64,000 nt of DNA. Origin: Prorocentrum cordatum. Its lineage: Eukaryota; Sar; Dinophyceae; Prorocentrales; Prorocentraceae. The notes under the pieces are model-generated. The model made no database searches, had not been told where the DNA came from, and worked only from the letters and a program-made list of their open reading frames with translations. Positions 34,201 through 44,273 of this stretch are shown here, piece after piece. Within the stretch, counting starts at the first letter, position 1. Each line of letters opens with the position of its first letter. Location of the stretch: contig CAUYUJ010011248.1 in the NCBI GenBank assembly GCA_963575745.1, forward strand, positions 142,501 through 206,500. The letters run 5' to 3'. The translations under genes were made by a program, and so were the position numbers.

Positions 34201-34690
34201 GGCGAAGCAGCGTAGGCGGGGCAGGCGCGCGGTCGAGCAGGCCTGGACCTGTCGCCCCCCTCAAGGAGGGCGAGGGATGAAAGGAGGCCGACGACCAGTG
34301 GATGGCGGAGGAGGGGGAAGGGGAGGATGACAGGGGAGACGAGAGTGAAAGGAGGAGGAGCAATCCAAGGAGGAGGGGGATGAGGAGGAGGAGGAGTCAA
34401 GTAGCCAACCGCAGGCCACGCACGCGTACAAGGACAAAGTTGGGATGTTGGGCGGCAACGTCAACAAGGCGCGCCTCGACGTAACGAATCACATCATTGA
34501 GCGCGGAACGACGACGGAGGCCGAGGCCGTCGTCTTGCAGACGCGCAGGGAGATTAGTACGTTGAGCAGGAAGCAAACGCTTGCGACGTTGCTGAGCCAG
34601 GCCCGCAACCTGCAGACGATCGAGAAGAAGGAAACGTTGGCACACCCCTTGATCCAGTGGCGCCTGAATCAGGCGAAGCATGGCTTCTAG
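31244..34690 (+). pseudogene. Large gene of unknown function, broken by stops and frame shifts
   Basis: Coding blocks of ordinary composition follow one another in the same direction: 31444-32544, about 32525-32750, 32750-33229, about 33230-34260 and about 34349-34690, which ends H-G-F-stop. The blocks from 32750 to 34260 and the last one share a frame. Within them TAG (33227-33229) and TGA (33359-33361) interrupt otherwise fluent sequence: D-L-H-stop-W-R-S-I-F-E-E-A-H before the break and R-R-T-stop-C-L-E-A-G-I-K after it. The shift at 32751 lies in a TTT and can be closed by one T. Shifts near 34265-34350 lie in purine-rich DNA coding an acidic linker. Total would be near 1,100 residues. 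I recognise no domain. GC content is visibly lower than in neighbouring DNA. It could be a decaying host gene, a transposon gene, or a gene in an error-rich assembly. Confidence 0.55.
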
Positions 34691-35630
34691 CAGGATGCTG
34701 TTGGCGATGGTAGGCCAAACGCATCCCTCAAGTTGAGTTGGAATGGCGGTATAATGTGTCCGCCTTCTGTTGGTTTTGTCAATTGTGACCATTCACAGGT
34801 TTTGCGCTCCAATGGTCCGAAGTGTGTTTCAAGGTTTGGGGCATTTGCTATTCTAGTTAGTTCGAGGGGGGCAGCAAGGCCGACGAAGCCTGCGCGCGCG
34901 TGAATCAGCCAAGGACAAAAAAAAGGCGGATGATCAGTAGAAGAGCAGCGGAAAAGGGTGCACGTCTCCCCCCCCCCCGGCTGCCCCCCCGCAAGCTTTG
35001 GCGATTGAGTCTTGAGGCACGTGTGCGCAATATTCATACATGGCCAAGATTGGGCGCCGCGATTCGGCGCATCCAGGTGGGTGGATCGGACCGGGCAGCA
35101 TTGAGATCTCTGGGTTCTTCGACGCTTGAATCTAGATCCAGGTCTGGAGGCGGAGGGCGAAGGGATGATGAAGGAGGAGGAAGGAAGGAGGGGTCCCGCC
35201 AGCTCTCTAGGGGACAGGTCGGCTAAATCCCAGGGAAGGGTTTAGCTCTCCCCTGGGTCGCGGACCTGGACAGGGGGGGATGATCGCATGGAGAAGGAGG
35301 GTCCGGCGGTGAGGGGGGGGGACCGGGAGGAGTCATCGGAATACTAGTGCGTCTTTTGACGCGCGTATTGGCGGCGACAGTCGATTGCGGCGACGTCGAT
35401 CACGTTTGTGGCCGGCGTGGCTTTGGCGTCGTCGGGCGGCTGTCGGTTGTGTAGCGTCCACGGGCCATGTGAGGGGTGTACCGGGCGGTGGCGCCATGCG
35501 GACATTGCTGCTGGGACCCCCAGTGGAGCTCGACATGAGGCCACGCACCGTGCGGGGGGTGCGCCGACATGGGGCGGCGGCGCCATGCAGACGCTGCCAG
35601 TCCAAGCAACGTTGTCCAGCCAGAGAAAAC
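34691..35630. other. No gene recognised
   Basis: Unique-looking sequence. A short internal repeat with GGCGGCGCCATGC(A/G)GAC lies at 35490-35595. Confidence 0.45.
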
Positions 35631-35636
35631 CTGTTA

Positions 35637-36602
35637 TCGAAGACGCCTACGGCGAATCACCGCCGCCCCCTGCCTTTTTGGAAACGCCGATGTGGCCGAA
35701 AGTTGGACTAGAGCTTGGCCAAGCTATCGGACCATGAGTTCCCCGAGTCGGTTTGGAAAGCTTTCGGGGAACACATGGGAGAGAATGATTATGAACAGGA
35801 AGAGGAAGAGGAATAAATAGAGTAGGAGGATGAGGGTTATTAGGAGTCTCTTGGGGCACCCTTGGGGTCTGTTGGGGGCTTCTTGGGGGCCTCTTCGAGG
35901 CCTCTTGGAGGCATCTTGGGGGCCTCCTTGGGCCTCTTGGGGGCCTTTGGGGGCTTCCTGGGGGTCTCTTTGGCCGTCTTAGGGCGTTCCTGGTCCGTCT
36001 GACGCCGTCTGGAGCCGTCTTGGGGGCCTCTCTGGGCCGTCTTGGGGCCCTCTTGGGGCGCTTCAGGGCCGTCTTGGAGGCCATGTTGGGCGTCTTGGAG
36101 GCCTCTTGGGCCGTCTTGGGGCGCTCTTGGGGCCGTCTTGGGGGGCCCTTGGGCCGTCATAGGGCCTTCTTGGAGGCCTCTTGGGCGATCTTGGGGGCCT
36201 CTTGGGCCGTCGGAAGGCCGAAAAGAAGAAAACGCAAAAAACCTTCAAAAACCTAGGGAAAACCAATGATTTTGGCCTCTTCGGGCTCTCCTGGAGAACG
36301 TCTTGGAGGCCTCTTGGGCCATCTTGGAGGCATCTTGGGGCCATCTTGGCCGTCTTGGAGGGCATCTTGGGCCGTCTTGGAGGCATATTGGAGCCATCTT
36401 ACCCGTCTTGGAGGCCATCTTGGCCGTCTGGGAGGCATCTTGGAGGCCATCTTGGGCCATCTTGGCCGTCTTGGAGGCCATCTTGGGCCAAGTTGGGGCA
36501 ACAAAGGCATTGACAGACGGATTTTCTGAAATTTACGGGTGGCCGGCGGGACGGGCCGAAGCCCACTGGGGAGTCCGCCGCCCCCTGCTTGCAGGGGTGC
36601 AC
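35637..36602 (+). repeat. ~0.97-kb repeat unit, copy 1
   Basis: It starts TCGAAGACGCCTACGGCGAA, has a GTTCCCCGAGTCGG box, then a long GTCTTGGAGGCC(T/A)TCTTGGG minisatellite, an A-rich AAAACGCAAAAAACC spacer, more minisatellite, and ends at a CCCCTGCTTGCAGGGGTGCA hairpin. Copy 2 lies 1014 bp downstream. Confidence 0.88.
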
Positions 36603-36650
36603 GGCGTGCTGGATGATTCAGTTTTGGTTTTGGTTCTTTTTCTAAAAGAA

Positions 36651-37616
36651 TCGAAGACGCCTACGGCGAATCACCGCCGCCCCCTGCCTTTTTGGAAACG
36701 CCGATGTGGCCGAAAGTTGGACTAGAGCTTGGCCAAGCTATCGGACCATGAGTTCCCCGAGTCGGTTTGGAAAGCTTTCGGGGAACACATGGGAGAGAAT
36801 GATTATGAACAGGAAGAGGAAGAGGAAGAAATAGAGTAGGAGGATGAGGGTTGTTAGGAGTCTCTTGGGGCACCCTTGGGGTCTGTTGGGGGCTTCTTGG
36901 GGGCCTCTTCGAGGCCTCTTGGAGGCATCTTGGGGGCCTCCTTGGGCCTCTTGGGGGCCTTTGGGGGCTTCCTGGGGGTCTCTTTGGCCGTCTTAGGGCG
37001 TTCCTGGTCCGTCTGACGCCGTCTGGAGCCGTCTTGGGGGCCTCTCTGGGCCGTCTTGGGGCCCTCTTGGGGCGCTTCAGGGCCGTCTTGGAGGCCATGT
37101 TGGGCGTCTTGGAGGCCTCTTGGGCCGTCTTGGGGCGCTCTTGGGGCCGTCTTGGGGGGCCCTTGGGCCGTCATAGGGCCTTTTTGGAGGCCTCTTGGGC
37201 GATCTTGGGGGCCTCTTGGGCCGTCGGAAGGCCGAAAAGAAGAAAACGCAAAAAACCTTCAAAAACCTAAGGAAACCTAATGATTTTGGCATCTTCGGGC
37301 TCTCCTGGAGAACGTCTTGGAGGCCTCTTGGGCCATCTTGGAGGCATCTTGGGGCCATCTTGGCCGTCTTGGAGGGCATCTTGGGCCGTCTTGGAGGCAT
37401 CTTGGAGCCATCTTACCCGTCTTGGAGGCCATCTTGGCCGTCTGGGAGGCATCTTGGAGGCCATCTTGGGCCATCTTGGCCGTCTTGGAGGCCATCTTGG
37501 GCCAAGTTGGGGCAACAAAGGCATTGACAGACGGATTTTGGGAAAATTACGGGTGGCCGGCGGGACGGGCCGAAGCCCACTGGGGAGTTCGAACCCCCCT
37601 GCTTGCAGGGTGCACC
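36651..37616 (+). repeat. ~0.97-kb repeat unit, copy 2 (left arm of palindrome)
   Basis: Nearly identical to copy 1, offset 1014 bp. Confidence 0.9.
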
Positions 37617-38537
37617 CCTGCAAGCAGGGGGCGGTTCGGAACTCCCCAGTGGGCTTCGGCCCGCCCCGCCGGCCACCCGTAATTTTCCCAAAAATCCGTC
37701 TGTCAATGCCTTTGTTGCCCCAACTTGGCCCAAGATGGCCTCCAAGACGGCCAAGATGGCCCAAGATGGCCTCCAAGATGCCTCCCAGACGGCCAAGATG
37801 GCCTCCAAGACGGGTAAGATGGCTCCAAGATGCCTCCAAGACGGCCCAAGATGCCCTCCAAGACGGCCACGATGGCCCCAAGATGCCTCCAAGATGGCCC
37901 AAGAGGCCTCCAAGACGTTCTCCAGGAGAGCCCGAAGAGGCCAAAATCATTGGTTTTCCTTAGGTTTTTGAAGGTTTTTTGCGTTTTCTTCTTTTCGGCC
38001 TTCCGACGGCCCAAGAGGCCCCCAAGATCGCCCAAGAGGCCTCCAAGAAGGCCCTATGACGGCCCAAGGGCCCCCCAAGACGGCCCCAAGAGCGCCCCAA
38101 GACGGCCCAAGAGGCCTCCAAGACGCCCAACATGGCCTCCAAGACGGCCCTGAAGCGCCCCAAGAGGGCCCCAAGACGGCCCAGAGAGGCCCCCAAGACG
38201 GCTCCAGACGGCGTCAGACGGACCAGGAACGCCCTAAGACGGCCAAAGAGACCCCCAGGAAGCCCCCAAAGGCCCCCAAGAGGCCCAAGGAGGCCCCCAA
38301 GATGCCTCCAAGAGGCCTCGAAGAGGCCCCCAAGAAGCCCCCAACAGACCCCAAGGGTGCCCCAAGAGACTCCTAACAACCCTCATCCTCCTACTCTATT
38401 TCTTCCTCTTCCTCCTCCTGTTCATAATCATTCTCTCCCATGTGTTCCCCGAAAGCTTTCCAAACCGACTCGGGGAACTCATGGTCCGATAGCTTGGCCA
38501 AGCTCTAGTCCAACTTTCGGCCACATCGGCGTTTCCA
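36690..38537. repeat. ~1.85-kb palindrome with ~920-bp arms
   Basis: Copy 2 is followed at once by the inverted copy 3, and the centre is GTGCAC at 37610-37615. The arms match with few differences, from the hairpin out to CGCCGATGTGGCC. Confidence 0.88.
37613..38537 (-). repeat. ~0.93-kb repeat unit, copy 3 (inverted)
   Basis: The reverse complement of copy 2. It stops at GGCGTTTCC, where copies 1 and 2 continue into AAAAAGGCAGGGGG. Confidence 0.9.
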
Positions 38538-38649
38538 ATTGTCCTGGCAAAGCAACCTAACATCGATGTGTAGGAGCATATCTGGAAGCATTCCCCTTAA
38601 GATTCGGATGAGAATCCAGTTGTAGAATTCTGCTGTTCTCGCAGTCGTA

Positions 38650-40515
38650 GTCGCATTCGCGATGACAGTCGCAGTGGCAACGGCAGTCGCAGTCACAGCC
38701 TCAGCCTCAGCCTGCCTCAGCCTCAGCCTCAGCCTGCCTCAGCCTCAGCCTGCCTCAGCCTCAGCCTCAGCCTGCTTCAGCCTCAGCCTCAGTCTGCCTT
38801 CAGCCTCGGCCTCAGCCTCAGCCTGCCTCAGCCTCAGCCTGCATCAGCCTCAGCCTCAGCCTCAGCCTGCCTCAGCATCAGCCTGCCTCAGCCTCAGCCT
38901 CAGCCTGCCTCAGCCTCAGCCTCAGCCTGCTTCAGCCTCAGCCTCAGTCTGCCTTCGGCCTCGGCCTCAGCCTCAGCCTGCCTCAGCCTCAGCCTGCATC
39001 AGCCTCAGCCTCAGCCTCAGCCTGCCTCAGCCTCAGCCTGCCTCAGCCTCAGCCTCAGCCTCAGCCTGCCTCAGCCTCAGCCTCAGCCGCTTCAGCCTCA
39101 GCCTCAGTCTGCCTCAGCCTCGGCCTCAGATCAGCCTGCCTCAGCCTCAGCCTGCCTCAGCCTCAGCCTCAGCCTGCCTCAGCCTCAGCCTGCCTCAGCC
39201 TCAGCCTGCTTCAGCCTCAGCCTCAGTCTGCCTTCAGCCTGCCTCAGCCTCAGCCTGCCTCAGCCTCAGCCTGCATCAGCCTCAGCCTCAGCCTCAGCCT
39301 CAGCCTGCCTCAGCCTCAGCCTCAGCCTGCTTCAGCCTGCTCAGCCTCAGCCTCCTGCCTTCAGCCTCGGCCTCAGCCTCCGCCTGCCTCAGCCTCAGCA
39401 TCAGCCTCAGCCTCAGCCTCAGCCTCAGCCTGCCTCAGCCTCAGCCTCAGCCTGCCTTGGCCTCAGCCTCAGCCTGCTTCAGCCTCAGCCTCAGTCTGCC
39501 TTCAGTCTCGGCCTCAGCCTCAGCCTGCCTCAGCCTCAGCCTCAGCCTCAGCCTCAGCCCTCAGCCTCAGCCTCAGTCTGCCTTCAGCCTCCGCCTCAGC
39601 CTCAGCCTGCCTCAGCCTCAGCCTGCATCAGCCTCAGCCTCAGCCTCAGCCTGCCTCAGCATCAGCCTGCCTCAGCCTCAGCCTGCCTCTGCCTCAGCCT
39701 CAGCCTGCTTCAGCCTCAGCCTCAGTCTGCCTTCAGCCTCGGCCTCAGCCTCAGCCTGCCTCAGCCTCATCCTGCCTCAGCCTCAGCCTCAGCCTGCGGC
39801 CTCAGCCTCAGCCTGCTTCAGCCTCAGCCTCAGTCTGCCTTCAGCCTCGGCCTCAGCCTCAGCCTGCCTCAGCCTCAGCCTGCATCAGCCTCAGCCTCAG
39901 CCTCAGCCTGCCTCAGCATCAGCCAGCCTCAGCTCAGCAGCCTCAGCATCAGCCTGCCTCAGCCTCAGCCTCAGCCTCAGCCTCAGCCTGCTTCAGCCTC
40001 AGCCTCAATCTGCCTTCAGCCTCTGGCCTCAGCCTCAGCCTGCCTCAGCCTCAGCCTTCAGCCTCAGCCTCAGCCTCAGCATCTCAGCCTGCCTCAGCCT
40101 CAGCCTCAGCCTGCCTCAGCCTCAGCCTCAGCCTCAGCCTGCAGCCTCAGCCTCAGCCTCAGCCTGCCTCTCAGCCTCAGCCTGCCTCAGCCTCAGCCCT
40201 CAGCCTCAGCCTCAGCCTCAGCCTCAGCCTCAGCCTCAGCCTCAGCCTGCCTCAGCAGCCTCAGCCCTGCCTCAGCCTCAGCCTCAGCCTGCCTCAGCCT
40301 CAGCCTGCATCAGCCTCAGCCTCAGCCTCAGCCTGCCTCAGCATCAGCCTGCCTCAGCCTCAGCCTCAGCCTCAGCCTCAGCCTCAGCCTGCTTCAGCCT
40401 CAGCCTCAGTCTGCCTTCAGCCTCGGCCTCAGCCTCAGCCTGCCTCAGCCTCAGCCTGCTCAGCCTCAGCCTCAGCCTCAGCCTCAGCCTCAGTCCTCAG
40501 CCTCAGCCTCAAAGC
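38650..40515. repeat. ~1.86-kb CAGCCT hexanucleotide array with higher-order structure
   Basis: Almost only CAGCCT, interrupted by GCCT, TTCAGCCT and TCTGCCTTCAGCCTCGGCCT. The latter recur every ~100-250 bp, giving a higher-order unit. The 800-codon open frame is an artefact of the 6-bp period. Confidence 0.93.
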
Positions 40516-40524
40516 ATCAGCCGG

Positions 40525-41005
40525 GAAAATGTTCTGGGAACTCGAAGAACACGAAGTGGCCTACAGTTGGCTCCGGGCATTCAAAATCATGCCCAGGAAT
40601 GGAGTTCTGGGAACTCGAAGAGCACGAAGTGGCCTACAGTTGGCTCCGGGCATCCAAAATGTGGCCCGGGAATGGAGTTCTGGGAACTCGAAGAGCACGA
40701 AGTGGCCTACAGTTGGCTCCGGGCATCCAAAATGTGGCCCGGGAATGGAGTTCTGGGAACTCGAAGAGCACGAAGTGGCCTACAGTTGGCTCCGGGCATC
40801 CAAAATGTGGCCCGGGAATGGAGTTCTGGGAAGTCGAAGAGCACGAAGTGGCCTACAGTTGGCTCCGGGCATCCAAAATGTGGCCCGGGAATGGAGTTCT
40901 GGGAAATCGAAGAGCACGAAGTGGCCTACAGTTGGCTCCGGGCATCCAAAATGTGGCCCGGGAATGGAGTTCTGGGAAATCGAAGAGCACGAAGTGGGCA
41001 CGAAG
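40525..41005 (+). repeat. 73-bp tandem repeat, left block (~6.5 copies)
   Basis: The unit contains GGCTCCGGGCATCCAAAATG, GTGGCCCGGGAATGGAGTTC and GAAGAGCACGAAGTGGCCTA. Its starts are spaced exactly 73 bp (40570, 40643, 40716, 40789). Confidence 0.92.
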
Positions 41006-41190
41006 TGTGTGACTGTATGCGAAAAACGATCCCCGCCGGCAAACCCCAACAGCCCCCCAACTGCCCCCAACGGCTGCCCAGACCCCCCTGTGGAGTAATG
41101 TTGCAGTAATGTTGAAGTAATGTGCTGCTCTCTTTTTAGACCACGAGAAACCTACCAGTCTTCGATGTTAGGTAAAAAGGCAGGGGGCGG
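41005..41190 (+). repeat. ~180-bp sequence shared with 63050-63230
   Basis: It follows the 73-bp array in both places: GTGTGACTGTATGCGAAAAA, then GTGGAGTAATGTTG and CTTCGATGTTAGGTAAAAAG. After that the two loci diverge. Confidence 0.88.
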
Positions 41191-41369
41191 CGGTGATTCG
41201 CCGCAGGCGTCTTCGATTCTTTTAGAATTATCCCGGCAAAGCAACCTAACATCGATATGTAGAAGCATAGCTGGAGGCATGCAGCAGCAGTAACAGTCAC
41301 AGTAGTAGTAGCAATAAGAGCAGGAGAGATGAAACAGTGGTAACAGTGAAGTAGTAGTTGTAGTTGGGA
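41191..41369. other. Inverted fragment of the 35.6-kb repeat and ACCTAACATCGAT box
   Basis: GGCGGCGGTGATTCGCCGCA is the inverse of the 35637 unit start. The box GCAACCTAACATCGAT, then GTAGAAGCATAGCTGGAGGC, also occurs at 38553-38595. Confidence 0.6.
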
Positions 41370-41374
41370 GTCCT

Positions 41375-41635
41375 GTAAAAAGGAGACACTGCTATCAACG
41401 CTGGAAGTGTGTCAAAACGAGACACTGCTATCAATGGTGGCAGTCGTGTAAAAAGGAAACACTGCTATCAACGCTCGCAGTGTGTCAAAACGAAACTTTG
41501 CTGTGAATTCTGGCAGTCGTGTAAAAAGGAGACACTGCTATCAACGCTGGAAGTGTATCAAAACGAAACACTGCTATCAATAGTGGGAGTCGTGCAAAAA
41601 CGAGACACTGCTATCAACGCTGGCAATGAATGATG
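41375..41635. repeat. Minisatellite array A, 36-37-bp unit
   Basis: Core GAGACACTGCTATCAA preceded by AAAACGA or AAAAAGGA, with spacers GTGGCAGTCGTGT and GCTGGAAGTGTGTC. About seven copies. Confidence 0.88.
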
Positions 41636-41926
41636 ATGATGAGTGCGATGATGAGTGCGACGATGAGATGATGACTGTCTTTTTCATAGGACCGCGCTGA
41701 GGAGCGGCGTGCGAAGCGGAGAAGCTGCAAGGCGTGCAGGCTGAAAAGCATTGCAGACACGCGCAGGCTGAAAAGCATTGCACGACACGTGCAGGCTCAC
41801 CGCGCACAGCTGCACACGAGCGCAGGCTGAGAAGCACCACGCGCATGCAGGCTGAGAAGCACCACACGAATGCAGACGGACAGACTGAACAGCACCGCCA
41901 CAACGCAAGCTGCATCTCATGGCTCC

Positions 41927-44273
41927 TCAAGCTCGCGCAGGCCATCCCAGTTGCTGTCGGGCCTTCGCGCAAGCGATCTTCGTCGCGGCAATCTTGTCCG
42001 TGAAGAGCTCGGCGAAGGCCTTGGCGATCTGTTCCGGGGGGCCGGATTCGATGATGCTCCGGTCAGGCAAGCCGTGGCTCAAGAGTTGGTTGAAGCTTCT
42101 GGGGCGCGACAGGCTGACGTAGTAGGCAAGCCAAATGGACTCCTTCTTGAGTCCTGGCGGAAACGTCCAGTGCACGATGAAGCCTGGGTCCGTCGTCTTG
42201 CCCTGGACGCCATGCAGAGTCCCCTGCTTTTGGGCAGCACGGTCAACTGCGTCCTGGACACCGCGATGGCCGGGCCACCTGTCTTCGCTTTGAACTTCCA
42301 GGGGCGCGCCTGCGGGGCGATCGCGAGCACTCCGCGCAGGTCGGGGCCGGCAGGCTGAGAAGCACTGCCAGCTGTCACCGGCGCGGCCTTCAAGAAAAGT
42401 TCATCGCTGTCATCGATCTTGACATAGACGGCCTTTGGCATGTAGTAGAAAAACGACCACACCGTCCGAGACAATGGACGGGCGGCCCTCCACCGGAGGC
42501 TCCAGAGCGTGCAGCTCTATGCCTACCACTTTGCCTGGCGCGCCACGGACATACTTCGGCGGCAAGACGGATTCTGTCAGGATGACCTCCATGCCAACGA
42601 AGAGCGGCAGCAGCCCCGGCATTTTTGCGGTAGCGCCGATGTTGGGCTCCGCGCGCATCTCGTCGAAATCAGGCTTCGCGAGGCGCGCAGCTGGTCTGTC
42701 GATTGCTGGGACGTAAAAGAGCAGCTGGCCAGCATCGTGCGCATCAAGCTTGGCCTGTGCATGCATGGCGTAAGAGACGATGCGCCACTCATAGGCCGAC
42801 TCGTACCAGCCTCGTGCTGCACGCAACCGAGGGTCCCATTGAGGTGGCTGAGCGGCTTCGCTGCTGCTGGCAGCAGGCTGACCAGCACCGCTAGGGCTAA
42901 CGACCTCTGTTTTGACGATCGCCTGCCAGCTCTCGTCAGAGATCTTTTTTCCGCCTGGAGTTCTCATGGCGTGGAGAACCTCGAGTTGCAACGGGTCTGT
43001 AAAGCGCTGCATCTGCACGAAATCGATGACGTACTCGAAGTCGGCGAGCAACTTCCTACCCTGTTGGTGTTCGTAGGACTGGCCCGTGTGAGGCGCCAGC
43101 AGGGAGGCGCTGGCGGGGACCGGCGGCAACTGGTAGAAGTCCCCGCACAAGATCTTCACGGCCATGCGCCCCCACGTCTCCTGCGGGCGCATGTACTTCG
43201 CGGGGTCGAAGTTGTAGCGCAACGCCCTGCCGTAGGTCGTGCGCAGTGCATCGGCATGCAGCAAAGGCCCCGGCACAGCACCCAGCTCATCGATCACGTC
43301 GACGCCGAGTGTGCCTGTGAGGCGGTCCAGCTTTTTCTGCGTCTGTGGCGTCAAGCGCAGCCTGGCGGTCTGCAGGGAGTCCGACATGAGCAGCCCATTG
43401 GAGGAATGCATTGTCCTGCCGCGCGGGCCGAGGTTGTGTGCCGCGTGGTTGGACTGAGCTTTGCCGAGGTACCCCTGCTCGCCGAAGTAAGTGATGGCCA
43501 TCGGCTCCACCACTTTGGAGAGGGTGCGTGTCTTGCCGACACCGCCTCCCCCGAGCCAGATCGCTCTGTGGTTGCCTGTCGCGGATACCACGGGGAGCAG
43601 ATGCGTTGTCTTGTCTGGTCTGCCGTCAAAGCGTTTCTGCAGGGGCAGCGCGAACAACGCCACCGCGTCAATCTGCTCCTCCGTGCACTCGGCATCATTG
43701 ACAAGCTTCCACGCAACAGCCGCCGGGCCCTGCATGGCCAAGAGCTGCGGCACGAGCTCCGGCTGCGCGTCCTCGGCAGCAGGCTGAGGAGCACCGCTGG
43801 GTAGCCAGTCGTCCGCAGCCTCGGGCAAGGTCTCTCCATCCGGGCTCGCTTGCTTCTTTTGGAGCGCAATGCTTTGCCGTTGTAGGGCGAGCATGTTAGA
43901 AAAGGTCTCGTCCAGCCGCGTGCCCTGATGTTCCCGCGCGCCGCTGCTGGCTGGCAGTGCAAAGCTGGGCTGCAGCATGCCGCTGTACGCTCGGTCGAGG
44001 TTCTTCAACTGCTTATCGGCGTAGCTGAGGCGGCCCTTCTGGTCCAAGCGCTGCAGTTGGTCTTGCTGTAGGGCCAGCTCGGTTGCTCTGACGTGGTCCC
44101 GCAGCGGAAACCGGGAGATCTCGGTAATCGCGGCGTCCTCCACGTCCTCCTCTACGTCGCTGCCGCCGCCTCCACCCACGTCAACGAGCTCCAGCGGGAC
44201 TCGCCCCTTGAGCCCTTCGGCATCGCTCGCGGAGTCCTCATCCGCCTCGAGGTGTGCGCTGCTGGCCGAGGCT
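41927..44273 (-). CDS. PIF1-type helicase domain (C-terminal part of Rep-helicase exon 2)
   Basis: SF1B helicase that would unwind donor DNA during rolling-circle transposition. Walker A is G-G-G-G-V-G-K-T (about 43535-43560), motif II D-V-I-D-E-L-G (about 43280-43300) and motif III G-D-F-Y-Q-L-P-P-V (about 43120-43150). The C-terminal block has H-G-V-Q-G-K-T and W-L-A-Y-Y-V-S-L-S-R-P-R-S (about 42085-42205). It then continues with G-L-P-D-R-S-I-I-E-S-G-P-P-E, a string I associate with Helitron helicases. The sequence runs through two frames. An extra T in a T5 run near 42445 and a missing G in a G4 run near 42220 account for both switches, after which the frame continues to TGA 41929-41927. 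Another one-base gap near 44270 (GTTAAGCC) separates it from the Rep part. Three or four directional 18-bp repeats lie inside it. Confidence 0.85.

Noticed and set aside
37580-37620. tRNA T-arm-like GAGTTCGAACCCCCC
   Set aside because: It belongs to the palindrome centre. No acceptor, D or anticodon arms are present.
35650-38540. Trp/Gly/Pro-rich 'proteins' on both strands
   Set aside because: They are translations of the GTCTTGGAGGCC minisatellite, open in several frames.
38662-41109. 815-codon open frame
   Set aside because: Produced by the CAGCCT hexamer and the 73-bp satellite. Composition is only Ser/Leu/Ala/Gln/Pro.
42509-43804. 431-codon plus-strand frame opposite the helicase
   Set aside because: Shadow of the helicase frame, which carries all PIF1 motifs.
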